Source of the DNA: Setoptus koraiensis | Taxonomy: Eukaryota > Arthropoda | Reading direction: 5' to 3' | NCBI GenBank assembly: GCA_048013815.1 | Contig: CM106586.1 | Coordinates: 8,680,001-8,744,000, forward strand | DNA: 64,000 nucleotides | Shown: one piece after another, positions 23,235-36,999 of the stretch | Numbering within the stretch: the stretch's first letter is position 1 | Layout of the letters: every line of letters starts with the position of its first letter | The notes under the pieces: generated by a model | The model's database searches: none | Told to the model about the DNA's origin: nothing | The model's input: the letters and a program-made list of their open reading frames with translations, nothing else | Made by a program: the position numbers and the translations under genes

Positions 23235-24726
23235 TGCACACAATGCCATGTATGAATGAAGTGATATCAAAGTTGCAATTAGTGTGTCGCAGCGCGTCTA
23301 AATGAGACTCGCCATCTCAAACATTTTCCTCTTATTAGCTGGCGAGGTATTTGTCTTTCTGTGCGTCTGTCTGCGCTGCTAGTGCTGCATTTCGGAGCAA
23401 TTTCGGAGCAATTTTTACAATCGGCAACGCTCGCTTGGCAAAACACAAAACGTAATAACGTAATAACGTAATAGCTCATTTTATATTCGGCTGGCCTCGG
23501 ATGTGCTCGGCGACAACAGCAGCAACAACAACAGCAACAACGGCGCTGAATAATGACTCGTCAATGGTGCCATTTATTTGTTGCTGTCGTCTTGGCTGCC
23601 AGTCGCTAGTTCGCGTTCCAAATCGCTTCCTCCGCTCGAAGCTCTTCATTAACTCGCCCGTCGGTACTATGTGCATCATATGTACATATTGTCGCATATA
23701 CATTTTGTTTGCATGTATCCAGCGAGCGACTGAATACGTTGCCATGACGACAATAATCGCACAATTTAAATCACACTCGCACATAATGATGCGTCTGTGC
23801 CATATGGCATCAATCGGTTGGCAATTAAAGCTGGATGGTTTCAAATATGAACTCGACCGCATCGACAGCGATCCATCACGAGGCCGCTCGATAATGAACG
23901 GGCTCCAAGCGGCCTTCGGCTGGCTTTCACGCAAATTTATCCACATTTATCGCCTCACTTATGCCCCGTGTGTGTGTCAGTCGGCATGCACGCCATTCAC
24001 ATGTGATACAACAACAACTTTTACGTAACGTATATTACGGCGTGCGTCGCCATTGGATGCTATAGGTGCCAGTATAGCCGAGAGTGCCAAGATCACCGAG
24101 ATGGGCAACATTGACGAGATTGACAGGCCTCGGCAAGACAGCGACGAGACGACGAATAACAGAATCGATTCTTTGCGACGCAACGCAACGCAATGCGACG
24201 CAACAATCTTGTCGCCCAGAGGATCGCTGCAAGATTTGCTCGAGGAATCGCTCCTCGAAATAGCTGTTTGTTATTTATTGTTGTGCCCGAAATTGCTACC
24301 GCCACTGTTATTGACAATAGAAATAGTGGTAGTTATTTCATAAAGTAGTCTCACGCACACTATGACAAGCTGCGAGCCATCGAGAGACTCCATCTACTCA
24401 ATTGAATTTATATGTTTGTGAGCGGGCTCCTCCATTCTTATCTATTTTTAACGGCCGCACCAACGGCGACAAACCAACAAAGACAGCGCCCTTTATCCCG
24501 AGCACCACCACCGAGCAACACAACTGTATCTATCTTTTCACAAATAAAAAACTTTTAAATTGTCGCCAGAAAAGTTATCCACTAGTGAGCCAACTAATTG
24601 AATCCTCAGCCCTGGCGGCACCCCCCGCCAGTTGAGCAGTGGCTCGCGATTGAGCTATTTGTCTGAGCTGTCCCCCGCGCCGCGCCGCAGCCTGCGCTGT
24701 GTTTCTAGCTGTCGCTGGGCTCAAGG

Positions 24727-24771
24727 GCACTACTTTGGCACGGCTAGTGGGCCCAGTAGCCAAAGTAGTGC
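24727..24771. repeat. perfect hairpin, 13-bp arms, 19-nt loop
   Basis: gcactactttggc at 24727-24739 and its reverse complement at 24759-24771. Confidence 0.88.
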
Positions 24772-25689
24772 TAGTGAGGCCTAAATCGATGTTTAAAATG
24801 TTTTTCAACTGATGCTCTCGGCTAAAACCTCACAAGTCACATAATGCACGCGCGGGCACGCATTTACTGCCACCGTGGCTTACAACTAACAGCAGCGATA
24901 CGAGCTTATATCCACTGTTAGCTAGCTGCGACGATGGCCAACTGTAAATGATGTAATTTCAAGGGGCCGCGCCAACCCGGCCCGGGCGCCATTTACTAAT
25001 GCCCTCTCAGGGGCGACTTTCTTGGTCGCCCCTGACGGCTGGCTGGCTGGCTGGCTGGCCCGACTTAAACCATAATGACTACACTTGCACCAGCCACTCG
25101 TTTACATTTTATTTTTAGCTCATCTTCCGACGGGCAATTTGTCTTGGCGGGTCGCCAAGGGCTCACAGTGTCGTCAGTATTATAAATATGTAGTATAATT
25201 GTCCGAAGTGCGCTTTGTCGCTGGCGTGCCCACTTGGAAATATGCAATTTTGGTCCGCTTGCCATCGGACGAATATAAAAATTTTCGAATTTTCACCATT
25301 GACTCATTTCGGAAAAATTCCACGAGTTCGGGAAAAATTCGCAAGCTCGCAAAATTTTCCACAAGTTTCGAGAGGAAAAAAAATGTGGAAAAAAAGTTTT
25401 TCGGTTCCGGCGAAATATCTTTTCGCACTCTCTCAGGCTAAATCCCTTTCGGAAATCGATAATTAATAATAACAATCGATGATTAGCTTCGGCAGGCACG
25501 TTTCGGAACAATTGATCAGTGCCGAAAAGTGTTCGGGCGGCATTTGGGCGCGATTTCGGCGCGATTTCGGCGCCTCATCGGGCCCGAAATCGCGCCGAAA
25601 TCGCGCAATTGCGTCTAATACCGCGCAATTGCATCTAATATCGCGCCATGTCCGTTGTCCGACTCGTCCGACATTGAATGCGAAATTGT

Positions 25690-25760
25690 CGAGCGCCCAA
25701 CGCCCAATGTCAAGCGCCCTACACCCAATGTCAAGCGCCCAATATCCAATGTCAAGTGGC
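25690..25760. repeat. 21-bp tandem repeat
   Basis: Three copies of caatgtcaagcgccctacacc-like units with a few substitutions. Confidence 0.75.
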
Positions 25761-28700
25761 ACGCGTCAAATGGCCAATATCGAGTGTCAATTGTGGGGCG
25801 CTTTATGAGCGCGGATAAACGACAAACTTTGGTGACAATGGTCGAGGAAGACACTGACATTCACCTTTGGCGCGAGGCCCAGTGAGTCAATAGTATTGAC
25901 TGTTGCAGCGATGACGTTCCTGTTGCGCGCTGCCAATACAAACAAACACAATGGCTGGTCGTTTGCAGAGTTCAAGTTCATTAACATTTTAATTGTATTT
26001 GGGGGGCCGGCAAGGTCACCGTGACTCGTTTGTGTGGCGAGCGCATTATGTCGAGCCAACGGACCTACTGATTTTGCTGACGAGCTCTGTGAGCGTCGGT
26101 AATGCGGGCCAGTTTCAATTGTTCACATGGCTGCTGCAATTGTTTGACTGTTGTTGTCGCGCTCAATTTGAGTTTTGGTCATTACACAACGACGGCACCG
26201 ACAACGACAATGACGACAACGACAACGACGACAACAGCGACAACTAAAACTCGCCAGCGACTACGTGTGCTGCATCGATGATTGCGCGTTGTATATGCCG
26301 TATATATATATAAGCATATACGTGCGCATTACGTAAGCAAGCAATCCATTTAACCAATCTACTGTGTATAGTTTTTGTCGTGCGCAACAACGATCCGATT
26401 TGGTGCAATACTGTTTGCGTTGAGCGGACACAAACAGTATCGTCGTTTTATCCACAGTTTTATCCCCTGATCTGGCATTGTAACAACGGCATGCACGTTC
26501 AGTTGTCATACGAGCGCGCGTGTGTGAATTCGCGTGGACTGGTCAAGCTGGGACAAGTTTGGCCTCGGACCAACCAATGCAAAGCGACGGGCAGCAAAAT
26601 GGTTGGGCGGACGCGGCCACGGTCAAGTAACAAGCGAGCGCGTAACGAGCTTGCGTTGCGACAAACCAAGCGAGCGGGCCGCCATATCGGGTTGCAAGCC
26701 CGATATTAGATAGTGGCCATAGATGGACGCGAGTTTAAATGCAAATACGTGCAAAGACACCGCGAGCTGGCAGTTGGCTGGCAGTTGGCGAGCCTGGCGG
26801 GCGAGCTGGCAGTTGGTGAGCTTGGCGAGCTTGGCGAGCGCATTGCGTCACTTGTCGCTTATATCACAGCGTGAGCGTTATGTGGTTGAGTGGAAGAGTT
26901 TGAGAGCGCCAGGCAGAGAGCGGGGAGAGGAGTGAGGCCCGTCTCGGCAAACAAACTAAGCCATAAATCACAATTGCGATCTATTGCGCGTCGTTCCATT
27001 GTCGTCATGGTCATGGTCATGGTCGTCGTCATGGTCGTCGTCGTCGCGGTCGTCGTGGGTGGCGGCGTCGCTTAACTTGACAACGTCAGTTGTTATGTAA
27101 TGCAGTTGTGCGGCGCAATTCGTCTCACTGTCTGCCTGTCACTTGGTGTTGGCAGCGTGTTGCATCATGTCGTGGGTCAGTTAGTTGCGTCTTAATAGCT
27201 GTTATTAGTGGCGAGCGGCATTGCGCAAGCGACTTGTCAAGACTCGCTTACTTCACTGTCTGTCCGTTTGTCTGTCCGTTCGTCTGTCCGTCTGATTGTT
27301 TGTTGTTGTCACACAAGTGGTAGTTGTATGATGCAAGTCGACAAGTATACACTTGTTCACTTGAAGGCCGGCAACAGCAACAACAGCGACAACAGCAACA
27401 GCGACAACAGCAACGGCAACAACAGCACCGGCAACAACAGCAACGGCAACAACAGCGACAGCGTGAAAGTGAAAGTGAATCAAGTGACAATGGAGTGTGC
27501 ATAAAGGCCCCATCATTTATCCACTTGGGGCCCCGCGCAGTCCAATAAATCTAATAAATTATCTTGTAAGTGCGAGTGTGCCAAATGACGGGCAAATGAT
27601 CAAATGATTAGTGTGTGTGTGCTCAGCAGGCGAGTATTTATGGCTTTTTCATCGTCAACAAAGGACAATATTTTCAAGTTCACGCCGGCAAGTGGTGCTC
27701 ACAACAAGTGAGTTGAATTGTTGAAAACTGTTTGCCACAGTGTTGTTATAAGACGCGCGCCGGTCACTACAACTTGAAGTGGGGGCGCTGTGGTGCGTTC
27801 TCGTGGTGGTGCGCTGCCGTGGAGCGAGGCATTGGCAAATATTTGACACTGTATGTACACACTATAGTGACAATTACGCAACAATCGCAAACAAGCGCTC
27901 GCCGAGAAACAATGCGCCGATGATCGGTGGCGCCCGTTGTTGTTGTTGTCGCAGATTGTCGCAGTGGCCAGGTGACTTGGGCACTGCACAATGTCGCGCC
28001 AAAATGGACCATATGTCACACCGGGCGACCAACACGAACAGACGCATACGTGAGAGTGTAGACTCGACAAGCCGGCGGATGCAAATTCATTTGGCGAGCT
28101 CGTTCGACAAGCTCGACAAGCGCGACACTCGGCAAGCGCAAATTGCTTGCGTACACCTCGCGTTACGCGATTGTAGTTGCACGATAATCTCTTTCTCTTG
28201 TTCTTGCGCAATTGTTGTTTGTTGTAATTTAATGACGCAATAATAAGCTTATTGGCTGCACCACTATCTCTGTCTATCTAGTTGTTTGTCGTGTGTTGTG
28301 CTGGACCCAGCGACAACAACGACAGCGGCAGCCACAACAACGACAACCGACAGCAACGACAACAACCGACAACAACGACAACCGACAACAACGACAACCG
28401 ACAACAACGCAGACAAACACTGAGCGAAAAACAACAAACATGGCGCGTCGATGAAATGTCGACTATTTTACATATTATCACTAGTTGTTGTTTGCGTTTA
28501 TTTTTGCGTTTATCAGCCGGCTCGCAAAAACAAACATCGACGAGGCTCGACGCGAACGCAAGAATGATTGCGCAAGCAAATGATGTCGCCAGCATGATCG
28601 CGAATATAATTTGAGCGCGGCGCCCGACTCCCCCGGCCCGGCCGCGCTTGCGTCTGTGCCGTGGACGCATCCGCAGCTCGCACAATACGTTTGGTGGCTG

Positions 28701-29864
28701 GCTGGCTGGCCGCCAAAATTGCCAGCGAAATGCCCAGGTAGCCGTTTCGGCCGAGCGGCAGTTCGCGCGGCTGCCGGTTCGCGCGGGCAGCGGTTCGCGC
28801 AGGTAGGCACTGCGCTGGCAAGCTCGCGGCCAGCCGGCGAGGCGCCCGAAAAACGGCGTGAGCTATGGACGTGTCAGGGATGATAATTTGCGCGCACCTG
28901 TCTATTATGGGCGCCGGGTGACATTGAAAGCGGCACTTGAGGTGACTCGCCGCCGGCCCGGTAATCCGCTGCGGCCGGCTCAATGTCGCTGCCGATTAAT
29001 GGATGATGACAATAAATCAAGATGATAAACGCCGCCCTCTCGGCGCTCGATTGTTTAAGCTTGTCCACTTAAACTGTTGGAGTGTTGCCGCGACGGGCGC
29101 CCGCGTTTAGCACAGTCTGCCCGAGTTTGGCCGCGTTTGGCCGCTTCGCTTGCTGGCGCGCCGGCCCAAACTGGGCGAGTATGTACGCGCACCAAGTGTC
29201 GGTGCGCGTCGGCGAGGGCCGCCGCCGTCGCCGCTCGTCGCGAACAATAGACGGCCCGACAATTGACACTTGCCACTGAGCGGTTGCGGTCCCGCCACTC
29301 GGCTCCTGTCAGACCGTGGCGTCGGACGGCCGCATTGCTGGGGCACCGGCGGCGCCACTGTCGGGGCTTAATGACTGTCAAAAACTCGTTGGCTGTCGCG
29401 CGCGGCGAGTGGCGCTGGCGAGTGTCGGCCGGGCGACACCGAGCGCCAACTGGCGACAATATGCGCCAAGAGAAACATATAAGCCCAAATCCCGCTGGCG
29501 GCCACCGCTGGAACCTGTCGGGTGCGAGGAAATTTCTGTCAGATGGGCGCCCGTTCGGGCCGGCCAGCGGACGATATATATGTTATAACATATAATGCGA
29601 CTGGTGCGATATGACTCATATTATGCGAGTCGGCGTGCTTTGTTTTTGTCGGGCCGCAGTGGCTCGCGGGCCGGCCGTGACCACGAGCGATTCTATCGTC
29701 GGGCCGACAGCGGGCCGGCACCCGATAGCTGAGGGCCATTGATTGGCGCCTTGCGGAGCGAATCCACGACCCTGAAACCACTGAAGCAGCACGAGCGAGC
29801 GACAAAAAATAAAAATAAAACGACATAAACGGCATTATTCACCCATCATTGCGCCTGCTCTCGG

Positions 29865-29946
29865 CGCCCTCACCTGTCGGCGGCTCTCGGCGCCCTCACC
29901 TGTCGGCGGCTCTCGGCGCACTCACCTGTCGGCGACTCGCGGCGCC
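29865..29946. repeat. 26-bp tandem repeat
   Basis: Three to four copies of ctctcggcgccctcacctgt followed by cggcgg. Confidence 0.85.
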
Positions 29947-31230
29947 ATCTCACCCGGGGGCACCCTCCCTCGCACCTCCGACTAGAAAGATGCCGCTGGG
30001 AGCGTGGCCAGCGGTGCCTGCTCACCCGCGCCAAAAATGCGCCTCACCCGTGCCGAAAATGCGCCTCACCTGTGCGCCCCACCGAGCAATTTGGCCGGGC
30101 ACAGGTTCATGGGGGCGCCAGCTTGAGGCTTGCCCTCGGCCTGACAGGCAAATGCGAGCGCCGAGCAAAGCTGCGGGGCCCGGCGATTCGAGTTGTGAGG
30201 GGACAGGGGGCGCCGTTTCCTTGGCTGCTGGTCGCCCCCGTCGCAGACAAGACGCCGCCGGAGTCGCCCGTACACAGGCATGCATATACCACGGATAAAC
30301 GTACAGTGATGCACACGAAATGCACACGGTGATATTCGTGCCCGATATACTGTGATATAGGCCCCGGTGTCACAGATATCGGCTAGCGCGAGTTGCCAGC
30401 GCCAGACTGTACGCGATCGGACTGGATTTTGTCGGAACGCAACACATGACAATTGCAAGTGCCGACGGTGGGCCCCGCCGACGACCATTGCTATTGGGGC
30501 CACCGCAACAACTGGCTGGCTGGCTGGCCAACAACAACCCGCCGACAAACAATGAGCTTATCGGCACGGGGCCCACGCCGATGAACCGCCGAGACTGGCT
30601 GCATCAGCTGACTGCAGGCAGCGGGGTGCACCCATCCGCTAAGGCGGATAATCCAATCGGATAACTCTATTCAAGTGACCGCCGCCGCCAGCCGCCCGCC
30701 AGCCGCCCGCCAGCCAGTCGCCAGATAGTGGATGATAATATGGTGTATAATGGTGCGGGGGCATAGCGCGCCATTGTGCGCCTTATTTTGACATTTGCCT
30801 AGCGACCGCTCGGGCGACCTTTGCTGCGAGTCGCCCGAGCCAGCAAAGGTCGGTCGAGTGTGCGCCCCCCGATAGCCAGCCTGCCGAAATTAAATGAAGT
30901 GATAATAAGCGCCCCCTAATCTTGCGATCTCGGGCCCATCGGCCCGTCGGCGGCCGGCCCAGCGGCCGCACTGGCGGCCGCCACTACGCTATCGGGCGGC
31001 GGCGGCGGGCCGGCTGCAGTAGCGCGGGCTCAGACACGCCATTCGTACCAATATATTTGGCTAGATTGATCATTAGATTAGTGAGTGTGCTGATGCTTGT
31101 TTGCATTGATTAATCTAATCAGTTTTTGTTGCCGGCCGCTCGGCGTTGGCTCCGTCCGGCTCCGCCAATTGGCCCCACCAGCGGCCTGCCCAGCGGCCTC
31201 ACCAATGGCTTTACCAGCGGCTTTACCAAT

Positions 31231-31242
31231 GGCTGGCCGGCC

Positions 31243-31273
<31 letters not shown>

Positions 31274-31353
31274 TGACTGACTGGCGAGCCATTGCCCGCG
31301 CCAGCCATAATCTACAGTTATAATAATTGGCCCATTATTATAACTGTAGATTA
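31231..31353. repeat. ggct array followed by a 20-bp-arm perfect hairpin
   Basis: A ggct/gact tetranucleotide run (31231-31283) precedes a hairpin. Its arms, 31308-31327 (taatctacagttataataat) and 31334-31353, are exact reverse complements with loop tggccc. Confidence 0.9.
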
Positions 31354-32260
31354 ATCATCACACACAAAGATCGCGCGCCATACACGGCCCAGTTGTTGTC
31401 AATTGGGGCCCCATTCATTAGGGCCCATTCAGGGGCCCCATCCAGTGGCCCGTTCAGTCGGCCCGCTCAGTCGGGCCGTTCGGTGGGCCCGCTCAGCTGG
31501 CCAGAAGTGGCAAGAAGTGGGTGCCGGTCGCTTGTGGGCGCCAGTTGCACCCGATTAGTGTTCCCAGCGCCAGTGGGCACGACAGTCGACCGAGGCCAGC
31601 GAGTCGCGGGGGCGACGCTCAGCGAGTTGCGCACCGAGTCAACATATACATTTCACATGAAACATTTTATCATTTCATTACGCAACCGGCGGCTAATCAC
31701 GGCCGCAAGTCCAACCAAAACAACGGTCCGGCCCGCCGGTTATTGCGCAATTACTTTTTGGCCGGCGTTGTTGCCGCCGGGAGTGTCGTTTTTGTCTTTG
31801 TCGCTGTCGTTGTCGTTGTCGTTGTTGTCGTTGTTGCTGCTGCTGTTGTTGTTGTCATAATCGATATTAAAATTAAAACGGGGCCCAACTTGCCGGCGGT
31901 GCCAAAGCTTGCACAATGCAAGTTGCATTATGCAACTGTGTATAAGTTTCAGCGCGTGCACGCGCACGCTTGGCGCCCCGGCGAGCGCGTGCCAATCAAA
32001 TGCGGGCGCCAAATCACAGTTCGTGCTGTCGATGTTGTCGCGGCACAATGGGCCGCTTGTTACATGCCGCCGAGCACATTAGGTTATGTTGGCGTAATGG
32101 TTGTCGGATGTATAATGTCGCGCTGCGTGTGTGTGTGTGTGTAATGTCGCCCTATTATGTTGGTGCGATATGCGACGACAAACAACACGGCTAACAAGCG
32201 ATTTTGCAATAGCGTCGCGCCGCGCGACATTACGCCGCCGACAACAGCGAAACATAACGC

Positions 32261-32308
32261 CAACAACAACAGCAGCACGTGTTGTTGTACGTGCTGCTGT
32301 TGTTGTTG
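32261..32308. repeat. hairpin, 20-bp arms, 8-nt loop
   Basis: The CAA-rich left arm 32261-32280 ends agcagcacgt and is matched exactly by 32289-32308 across loop gttgttgt. The non-repetitive cagcagcacgt core shows it is not just opposed microsatellites. Confidence 0.88.
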
Positions 32309-33662
32309 TTGGCGATGTTGTTGCATGATCGCCGGCCGGCCCAGTGCGCAAAAACAAGCTCAACTGTAACTCTAATTGAGATAATAAGCGACACAACTTG
32401 CGGGGTCAAGTTTCATTTAATTACGCGATGTGCACGCTTGTGCCCGCAGTGGCCATTGTTACCGCCGACACCAGCCACGCCGCTGGGGCTCCCGAGGCGC
32501 CTGCAATTGGGGCCGGCGTCTTGGGGCGTGTTTGCTAATCGTCTTAGCTCGGCCTAACTTATTAGCTTTATTGGCTGGCTGTGCGCGACGCCGCTCGCCA
32601 GGGGCATTCGGCCGGCCAGCGACGGGCCGACGGGCTGACGGTCCGGCCGGCCGGCCGGCCAAGTGCCGCCAAGTGAACCTAGCGGACAAATGTCAACCTA
32701 ATGGCCGGTGTTGGCCGGCTAATGTCACTCGAGTAGCGAGCGTCCGGTCGTTTATTAAATGTTGTTAGAGTTCGTCATTAGCTCGCCGCAATCTTTTATC
32801 TTTGTTTTATCTCTTTGTGACCGGGCCCCCCTCAATTGCCTGCTGTCGGTGCTGCGCGGCGCCCGTCGCCCGTCGCCGCGTCTCGCGCGTCTGTACCGAT
32901 ATCGATGGTGCGGGCCGCCACTTATTTGGATCAAATGTCCGCCAGACGGCGGCGCCAAAAGCCGCCGGCCCGCACTTACATTATGTTAGTTACATAACAC
33001 GTCCATCGAGTGTTGTTTGAATAAATTGCGTCGGGCAACACGACGCAGCAACGCTGATCAACACGCTGATCAGTAACGGGATCAGTGCCGGCGGAGATGA
33101 GAGTGACACTTTGAGCCAAACTGTCAATTGGACGAAATTATTCACTTTTGGCGCCCCTTTCGGGCGCTTCCGTTTGGCGGCTCGGTGTGTGCTTTTCGGT
33201 GTTCGATGGTTAGTGCTGTTATGTAATGGTAACAGCAGCAACAACTGCGGAACTGCCACAAAATGCAGCAGTGATACTATGATAGTATGCTTGTGTCACT
33301 TAAATGGCACGACTTGCGGGCCGAGTTGGCCGACGGGCGGGGGCCTGTCACACGGAATGTCGGCCAGCTCAAGCGCTCATGATCAGGCGCCATAATATGC
33401 TTCATTTGCTGTTTATAATTTTGTCAAGTCCAACGACAACAACGCCAACAACAACAGCAACGACAACGACAACAACAACAACGACTAATAGCGGCCGCCA
33501 TCGAGACCGTTTACCCCTAGGTACCCCACCGACTGGCGATAGTATCGACATCGGGACTGTGTGTCGAGTTTGGTCGGTGGATGATGAGCGTGACAACATG
33601 GAAATAAAGTTGTTGTTGTTGTCGTTACGCGTGGCGGCTGACACGTTGCTTGTCGGGGGCCC

Positions 33663-33706
33663 CGTTACATAACGGTTACATAACGGTTACATAACCGTTA
33701 CATAAG
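33663..33706. repeat. 11-bp tandem repeat cggttacataa
   Basis: Four copies of cggttacataa, the first lacking one g (cgttacataa) and the last reading ccgttacataa. Confidence 0.8.
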
Positions 33707-34362
33707 GTTGCACACTGGTTACGCAGCGCGCCAAACGCGTGTAGCCAAATGCAACTTGCACTGCACTTGTCCGATTGTCGTTAGTCAGCACTTGATCTAG
33801 ATAATTTTGTGTATTTATCCATCCGACACACACACACACAAAATGCATCGATGCACCATAATGGTATAAGTTGGTAATAATATATTAGTGTAAGTGGCAT
33901 AAATAAATGTGCGCAGCTCGTGTGACAAGAGCAGTTGCTGTTTGGGTTGGCTTCGTTTGGCGTGTCACGCGGCAACGCCATTGACACTGACAACATTGGC
34001 ATCGAGATTTAAAATTTAGGCCACTAGGTAGCACTGTCACGGTGACCGTGACTGGTGCCGGCCATTGATCACTTTTGCCGTTACATCCGACTCGGCGGCG
34101 TAACTCTAGTTGATATGACACACAATCGTTTGTGACAGATGACACACACAAAGCTTTTAAGCCAGCCATGTTGGCATGCGGGCCCCATTAGCGCAACTGC
34201 GACAAGTGCGTTGGCCCCATTGCTGTCGCGAATGGGGTTCACGTGATTAATTCACTCGATTCAGTCATGCAAAGGCCGCGCTCACCTGTGACGCGCTCAT
34301 CATGTGTGCAACAAGCAAATACGGGTATCATCCACGCTGAACTGAATTATGTCTCTCTATTA

Positions 34363-34407
34363 TGCTCATACCACAAGTGTATAACTTATACACTTGTGGT
34401 ATGAGCA
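34363..34407. repeat. 45-bp perfect palindrome (22-bp arms, 1-bp centre)
   Basis: The left arm 34363-34384 begins tgctcataccacaagtg. The base at 34385 is the centre. The right arm 34386-34407 is the exact reverse complement. Confidence 0.93.
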
Positions 34408-36999
34408 CATATCCGAACTTATTGTTTGTTTGTGGCGCTCGTTTTATGCTTGTTCATTTGTTTACCTGGCCGCCAGGACTCGTGTCATTGTTTGTCCAGT
34501 GTCAAGCGAGCGCACGCCGGCCAAGATGCTGGCCAGCGCATGCCCGCAACACGAGCCACGAGCAAGGCTCGTGCAAGTGACGCACATCCGGTCGTTGTTG
34601 TGGCGCCTAAATTGTGGCTTACAACAGGTTCACATAAACAAGTGCCATTAACTGGGCGAGTAATTGTCTCTTTGTTTCAATCGGGCCCACAGCTCACGTC
34701 GAGTGTGTGTGTGTGTGTCTCATTAGTTTAATTAATATCAAGTGTTTGCCTTTGGCTATTTTTGTACTCTATACCTCTGTACCTGGCCGCTGCGGCGCTG
34801 TTGGCCGTTGGCACATACAGGCCGCTGATACAATAATGCAATGTATAATAGCAATGTATAATAGCAGTGGCGTTGCGACAGTCCGCGGCGAACTCTGTTG
34901 CACGTGTTAGACGTAGTTTAGAGTGCTTACAGTGCAAAGAGGGTCGCTAAGCTCATGCAAATGATGCGGCTAGTTGGACCGCACAGCGGGCGGCCGGATT
35001 ATCTAACGGGCTGCTGGCGCGAGATTAGATTAATTGCATCATCATCATTGATCATCGTGTTTTGTCTAATTAGTGGCCTATATCACACAGTACAGCTAGC
35101 TCACAGCTTGTGCCAACTGTGCAACTGGCAACACGCAGTGCCAATGTTGTGAGCTGGCCGAGCTGGCCAAACAAACACAAATTGTGTTACACAATGCAGC
35201 CAACGGCGCAAAGCAAGTGACAGGTCGAGTGCCGAGTGTCGATAGTTGGCCAGATGAAAAAAATACAAAAATCAATACAAAACAACCAGCGAAAACAAAT
35301 GAGGGCCCCATTATGAGAGCCCCGTTGTGAGGGCCCCAAAAGAGGCAAGTGCTGCGCAAACACAAACAAGAATAGTATACATTTTCGGCTGGCATTGTGC
35401 GCCAAATAAACCAAATAAAAATAGCAGGAACACATGTTACTTGTTAGCGATGATCGCTATTGGTTTAGCGCCATGATTAATGATCCGCAGAGGGCCAACA
35501 CACACACACACACACATTTATTGACTTGTTAATTTATATTTACTCCCACGCCACAACATATTTGTAGTGATCGCTAATGTGACCTTTATCACACATTTGT
35601 TCACTGTTGGTCGCTGGCAGCGCCAATATAGCAAAGTGACAATTGTGAGCCGGCCAGCCAAACCAGCCATTTGCCAGCAGCCTTGGCCACCATTAGTCAT
35701 CTAGCTTTATCTTGACTGGACAAAGGCGCCTCCTCAGTTGTTGCCATGGGGACCCGGCGAGCCTGCTCGCCATCCCGGCCAAGCTGGCGAGATAAGACCA
35801 AGCGACTCAGATTTAACTGACACAGCAAAGCCAATGAATGAATTGGTGAATATCAGCCAAGCAGTCAGGTCAAGCCAGCCATTCACCGTCGCCGGCTAAT
35901 GGATTTTTTCTTGCTGTTTACCACTATTATCTATGTTTATTTGCTGCTCTTACTGTTGTTGTTGTTGCCGCTGTTGCTGCCGTTGCCGCTGTTGCTGCCG
36001 TTGCTGCCGTTGTTGCTGCCGTTGTTGTTGTGTTATCATCGCGCTGAATATATGTGACATCAGCGCGCACATAATGATGCGCCGTGGTCACGATTATCTA
36101 CTATCGGCTCTTTTTCGGCTCGGCTCGTCTCGTTTTCCTTTTCTCGCGCCAGCTCGACAACAATATAAACTCGTCAAGTCGCCAACGGTCGCCTATAGGC
36201 CGCACACCGGCCGACCGACCGGCCGGCCGGCTTAAGTTTCGATATGGGAACAAGTTACGATATGCCACGAAAAGAATAAGACGAATTTCTACGAGAGAGC
36301 AGGAATTCCTTTGCGCGTTGATCAATGATCATTAATGATCTTGCAAACGCACGGACAATGCGCCAACAAAACGCATCGTGTGTGTGATAGATGATGATGT
36401 TGCATGAATAAGCCACAATTTGCCTTGCCATGATCGCCGACAACTGCTGCCGCTGCAGCCCATAGTTATCGGTCTTATGGGCCGCCGATTACCAGAACAA
36501 ACTGCACACCCCGGCCAAACCGAGAAAACTTTCGCTTCAACAAGCGTCCGGCTACCGTGCTGTATCGCGTGCAGCGATAACTTTTTCGGGCCACGAAATG
36601 AATTTTTCGGTCAGATGGAAATTTTCCTGAGCAAAGATATTCTCGAAGAGGAAAATTTCCAGAAAAGAAATTCCCGAAAAAGGAACTCCTCGAAAAGAAA
36701 TTCCCGAAAAGGAATATTCTCGAAAAAGAAATTCCCGAAAAAGAAATTCTCGAAAAAAAGACAGTTTTTGAAAAAAAAAATCCCGAAAAAAATTCCCGAT
36801 CCCTGAAGGAGAAAATTTCCGAAAAGGAGACTTTCGAAAGGAAAAAATTTTCACGAAACACTCTCTGGGATGGAAATCCCCTATTTGGAGCGGAATATCT
36901 TCGACAATCGTTTTTCGGGAGCCAAAACCAATCGATTCGCCTGACACCGCCCCGAAACCGGGCCATCATTTGGTGCCGGTTGCAATGATGTTTGGGACA

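Noticed and set aside
31521-32144. 207-codon plus-strand frame with poly-Val
   Set aside because: It is driven by a TTG/TCG repeat; there is no coherent protein family signature and no splice evidence.
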